DNA from: Clostridiaceae bacterium
GTDB taxonomy: Bacteria > Bacillota_A > Clostridia > Clostridiales > Clostridiaceae
NCBI GenBank assembly: GCA_029256485.1
Contig: JAQSXU010000149.1
Span: 1-7,791 of the forward strand
Direction of reading: 5' to 3'
DNA: 7,791 nt
The notes under the pieces are model-generated. The model was given only the letters and a program-made list of their open reading frames with translations. It ran no database searches and was not told where the DNA came from. Shown here piece by piece: positions 5,065-7,791 of the stretch (its first letter is position 1; each line of letters begins with the position of its first letter). A program made the translations under genes and the position numbers.

Positions 5065-7256
5065 TCAAGACCCTCCTTAATATAATCTGGCAGCATTTTT
5101 TCAGCATAATTATTTAAAATAACTGAATACATAAAATCAGTTTTAGCATTAGAGGTTGAATTAAGTATATCAACTAAACTAAATTCACTATCATCCTCTT
5201 TTTCTTTTGTCCCATCTTTTATTTTATTAACAGGTATAGAATATTTTAAACCAAAAGCTTTCTTTTTACTAATCCATTCACTCCTTTTTACTAATTCATA
5301 TCCTGACATACCAAATATTTTACTTAGCATTGCAGCTTCCAAGGTACGCGTATATTTATCTTTATCTGTTTGAAATGCTAAATATATTAAATCTTCTTTT
5401 TTCTCTGATTCATTTAAATCTTTTTTATTTGTTTGTAAAACAATATTATTAGTTGCGTTTATCCAATTATATAAATCTTTTATTTTTACTTTAGAATTTT
5501 TAGGTTTATCTTTATTTTCATTATTTATATTATAAAATTTCTTAATAGTTATATTAGTAGTAGTTGCATCTAATATTGCATCCTCATCACTTTCATTTTT
5601 TTCATAATCTATATCTGTTATAATTAGTGACTTAATCTTCAAAAATTCTAATAACGGTTTGAAATTATAGGCATATGCACCTCCGACTTGAATATATGCA
5701 ATATATTTTTGCTTTAAATCCTTAAAATTAGGAAAACTTAATAGTTTTTTTAAGTACAACCTTTCTGTATCACCTTCATATAGAATTGCAACATCTGCAA
5801 AAATAATCTCATATATGCCTATATCTTCATAAAATGTTTTGTAATCTTCAATCAAAACTACATCATCTTCGTTGGAATTTTTAGGTATTTCTATATCATT
5901 AATAAATAATGATAAATTATAAATTTTACTATTAAACAGAGTTTCTTCTCTAATAACACGAAGTCTTTCTATGCTAGTACCTCTTACAAGTTCTGACGAA
6001 TGAGTTGTAAGTAAGCCTTGTAACTTTTCTTTATCATATTGCTTTAGTAATTCATTTGCAAAAACATATTGCATTTGAGGATGCATATGAGATTCGGGTT
6101 CTTCGATTACCAAAAAATTAACCTTTAATTTGTCTTTTGATTTAATGTAATCTTCAATTTGTGAGTGCATATATATTAGATTGCTGTATCCAAGACCTTG
6201 TGATGTTTCATTCAAATTATAATTACAGTCAATAATTTCCCCTGATATTGAATATTTCGCATTAGTCGTACTTTGTATAAGATTCTCAATGTGATCTTCA
6301 GAAACATCTATATTTAAACATAATTTTCCTGTATGACCTCCATTAGTTTGTGTAATTGATTCTATAGTTTTATTTAAAGCTGTAGTTGACACATCTTCTA
6401 TTTTAGATTTAATACCACATTCATCCAATGTATTCAAAACTTCATCTGGTAATTTTCTTATTTCTGTTTTCCACACTTCTTCCTTACTTGCTAATTTTAT
6501 TAAAGTATCACTAAGTAAATGTTTATCTTTTTCTAATGAATCATTAAGTGGTCTTGCAGCTTCTATATATCTAAAATTAAATAAATTTTTAAATTCTTGA
6601 ATACTTTGAATTTCTGTTGCAATTATATAATTTTCATCAGTAAAATAACATTTACTAATAAGGCTTCCACAATACACATCTAATATAATTTCAATAATAG
6701 ATTGTTGTTTATTATCATTTTGATTTTTATTTAATCTACTATTTACTTTACTCCAATTTTCTTTAATTCCCTTTTTAAATAAATTTTTATTCAAAACTAT
6801 TTTATAACTAAAATAAAATGAGTTATGAGAATCATCTAAATCCATTATATAGTTTGCAAAGTTTGATATATCATCATTATTATCATAATCTATTTGTAGT
6901 TTTACAATTAACTCTGGAAGAATAACGCTTGGTTTTGATTCTAATTCATTTTCTATAGGAAACATTTTGTCAGTTAATTCCTTAATTATTTCATCTTCTT
7001 TTTTGCTTTGCTTATTATCATATAATGATTTTAAAATATTATAAACTTTATTTGACCATATGCATTTATCATAAGCATTAAAATCATCTTTTGAAAAATC
7101 AAAACTTTTTTCTAATAACATTCTTTTTAAAAGCAAAATAAAAGAAGTTTTACCGCTGTTATTAGGACCTGCTAATATAGTGGTATTATTCTGCAATTCC
7201 AACTCAACATCTTTAAGTTGCCTAAAATTCTGTATTCTAATTTTTTTAATATACAT
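5049..7256 (-). CDS. OLD-family ATPase/TOPRIM nuclease, GajA-like component of a Gabija-type system
   Basis: This is a 735-aa overcoming-lysogenization-defect nuclease. The N-terminal ABC/SMC-like ATPase shows MYIKKIRIQNFRQLKDVEL, Walker A GPNNSGKTS (30-38), IEAARPL (231-237), signature SQGLGYSNL (352-360), Walker B FLVIEEPESHMHP (381-393) and H-loop TTHSS (417-421). The C-terminal TOPRIM domain shows YEGDTERLYL (493-502, metal-binding E494), a glycine turn VGGAYAY (524-530), ITDID (546-550, acid pair D548/D550) and TRTLEAAML (636-644). Start ATG 7256 follows AAGGAGGA (7268-7261) by 4 nt. With a UvrD-like helicase directly downstream it is a class 2 OLD nuclease, the Gabija layout. It is longer than founding GajA (about 578 aa), with lysine-rich stretches near 555-625. 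The role is presumably phage DNA cleavage inhibited by high nucleotide levels. Confidence 0.88.
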   Translation of the reverse strand: MYIKKIRIQNFRQLKDVELELQNNTTILAGPNNSGKTSFILLLKRMLLEKSFDFSKDDFNAYDKCIWSNKVYNILKSLYDNKQSKKEDEIIKELTDKMFPIENELESKPSVILPELIVKLQIDYDNNDDISNFANYIMDLDDSHNSFYFSYKIVLNKNLFKKGIKENWSKVNSRLNKNQNDNKQQSIIEIILDVYCGSLISKCYFTDENYIIATEIQSIQEFKNLFNFRYIEAARPLNDSLEKDKHLLSDTLIKLASKEEVWKTEIRKLPDEVLNTLDECGIKSKIEDVSTTALNKTIESITQTNGGHTGKLCLNIDVSEDHIENLIQSTTNAKYSISGEIIDCNYNLNETSQGLGYSNLIYMHSQIEDYIKSKDKLKVNFLVIEEPESHMHPQMQYVFANELLKQYDKEKLQGLLTTHSSELVRGTSIERLRVIREETLFNSKIYNLSLFINDIEIPKNSNEDDVVLIEDYKTFYEDIGIYEIIFADVAILYEGDTERLYLKKLLSFPNFKDLKQKYIAYIQVGGAYAYNFKPLLEFLKIKSLIITDIDYEKNESDEDAILDATTTNITIKKFYNINNENKDKPKNSKVKIKDLYNWINATNNIVLQTNKKDLNESEKKEDLIYLAFQTDKDKYTRTLEAAMLSKIFGMSGYELVKRSEWISKKKAFGLKYSIPVNKIKDGTKEKEDDSEFSLVDILNSTSNAKTDFMYSVILNNYAEKMLPDYIKEGLEWLMK
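5071..5078 (-). promoter_or_regulatory. Ribosome-binding site of the helicase, inside the nuclease gene
   Basis: AAGGAGGG on the minus strand lies within the last codons of the nuclease gene, 6 nt before ATG 5064-5062. This fixes the helicase start and the 16-nt overlap between the two genes and implies translational coupling in one mRNA. No separate promoter for the helicase is evident. Confidence 0.75.
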
Positions 7257-7357
7257 ATTCTCCTCCTTGTAGCTCTTGATCTTATTAATTATTTATCATA
7301 CTTAGAACACTTCCATTAATCCTCTTATCTATTTTTCATCTTCCAAATATTATTAGT

Positions 7358-7676
7358 TTATCTACATTCTTCCTCAAAAGCTCTAATCTCATCCTTTAAT
7401 CTATTAATTTTAATATTCAAATCCAACATTTCTTCCTTACTCAAATCATTATCCTTAACATACTCAGCTACTGCTTTCATTTGAAAAAGTTTATTTTCCA
7501 TAATATCTAAAATTTGAATTTTACGTCTAACGCTATCAATTCCTGATCTAATCTATTCCTACCCTTTGAATCCTCCAATATATTTCTCCAATTCTGTCTT
7601 ATACTGTAATTATCGCAATATTTACAGTATTCTTTAGTAAAACCAATATTTATTGAATAAACAAATTTCACCTGAC
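7358..7676 (-). pseudogene. Unrecognised small gene upstream of the defence operon, apparently decayed
   Basis: Two minus-strand frames look like one broken gene. The upstream part reads KFVYSINIGFTKEYCKYCDN and YSIRQNWRNILEDSKGRNR, with a CxxC pair, and continues in frame to TAG near 7507. The downstream part opens at 7552 in another frame (IRSGIDSVRRKIQILDIMEN) and continues through KEEMLDLNIKINRLKDEI to TAA 7360-7358. A possible start ATG at 7501 would give a 47-aa charged, coiled-coil-like protein, but no ribosome-binding site precedes it. One added base near 7550 would join the frames. The 5' end is lost in the palindromic repeat at 7679-7782. I do not recognise the family. The 3' end lies about 100 nt before the nuclease start; that gap shows a weak TATGAT (7300-7295) but no clear promoter. 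Confidence 0.35.
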
Positions 7677-7678
7677 TA

Positions 7679-7782
7679 ACTTGGCGTAAGTTTCCCACGC
7701 ACTCTGTGAAAGCGATTCACACAAAATCGAAAAGAAGATTTTGGTTCTCTGCTTTTCTTCAAGTGGGAGTTCAACGCCAAGT
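7679..7782. repeat. 104-bp cloverleaf-like palindromic element
   Basis: The outer arms are ACTTGGCGT (7679-7687) with ACGCCAAGT (7774-7782), and, after a 6x6 internal loop, CCCAC (7694-7698) with GTGGG (7763-7767). Inside them are two adjacent perfect hairpins: TGTGAA (7705-7710) with TTCACA (7716-7721), and CAAAATC (7722-7728) with GATTTTG (7737-7743). The regular architecture and a higher GC content in the outer stem than the surroundings point to a dispersed palindromic repeat, a MITE or a transposon end, possibly transcribed as a structured RNA. It truncates the small gene at 7358-7676. Confidence 0.6.
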
Positions 7783-7791
7783 AAGCCATGC

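Noticed and set aside
7507..7698. A 63-codon minus-strand frame starting with GTG, whose tail (NILEDSKG, LIALD) resembles parts of the glycosyltransferase remnant
   Set aside because: The GTG lies in the palindromic repeat without a ribosome-binding site. The competing frame continues more protein-like past 7552, and the two short matches to the glycosyltransferase are not collinear enough to call homology.
1..7791. CRISPR array, tRNA or rRNA genes
   Set aside because: No regularly spaced repeats and no recognisable tRNA or rRNA sequence was seen on either strand.

Overview
The window is strongly AT-rich, uses AAGGAGG-type ribosome-binding sites, and carries gene families common in Clostridium and its relatives: a PF09820 AAA ATPase, Rpn nucleases, UPF0175/DUF3368 pairs, a TPR-type family 2 glycosyltransferase and RHS/YD repeats. 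I infer a low-GC clostridial chromosome or accessory island. No species can be assigned.

Left part (1-1000): the first 123 residues of a PF09820 AAA-ATPase-like protein on the minus strand run off the left edge. Next come a terminator-like hairpin and an intact UPF0175 antitoxin-like gene. Its expected DUF3368 partner survives only as a startless C-terminal scrap.

Middle part (1200-3100): this is a graveyard with no intact gene. In order it holds a frameshifted, truncated LAGLIDADG endonuclease (+), an RHS/YD-repeat scrap (-), the C-terminus of an Rpn/PD-(D/E)XK protein (+), a strong bidirectional terminator, a palindrome, and a twice-frameshifted, truncated family 2 glycosyltransferase (-). 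The last piece is a roughly 300-bp non-coding segment rich in hairpins. It begins directly after a TTGAT pentamer at the end of the helicase gene and looks like a transposon- or intron-derived structured RNA remnant.

Right part (3103-7256): the main intact cargo is a two-gene minus-strand operon. An OLD-family ATPase/TOPRIM nuclease (735 aa) comes first and a UvrD-like superfamily 1 helicase (653 aa) follows, overlapping it by 16 nt. This arrangement matches the Gabija (GajA/GajB) anti-phage system, although both proteins are longer than the founding pair. Upstream lie a decayed small gene and a 104-bp cloverleaf-like palindromic repeat.

Overall this looks like a defence island: a functional two-gene nuclease/helicase module and one orphan antitoxin, set among mobile-element debris and gene fragments.
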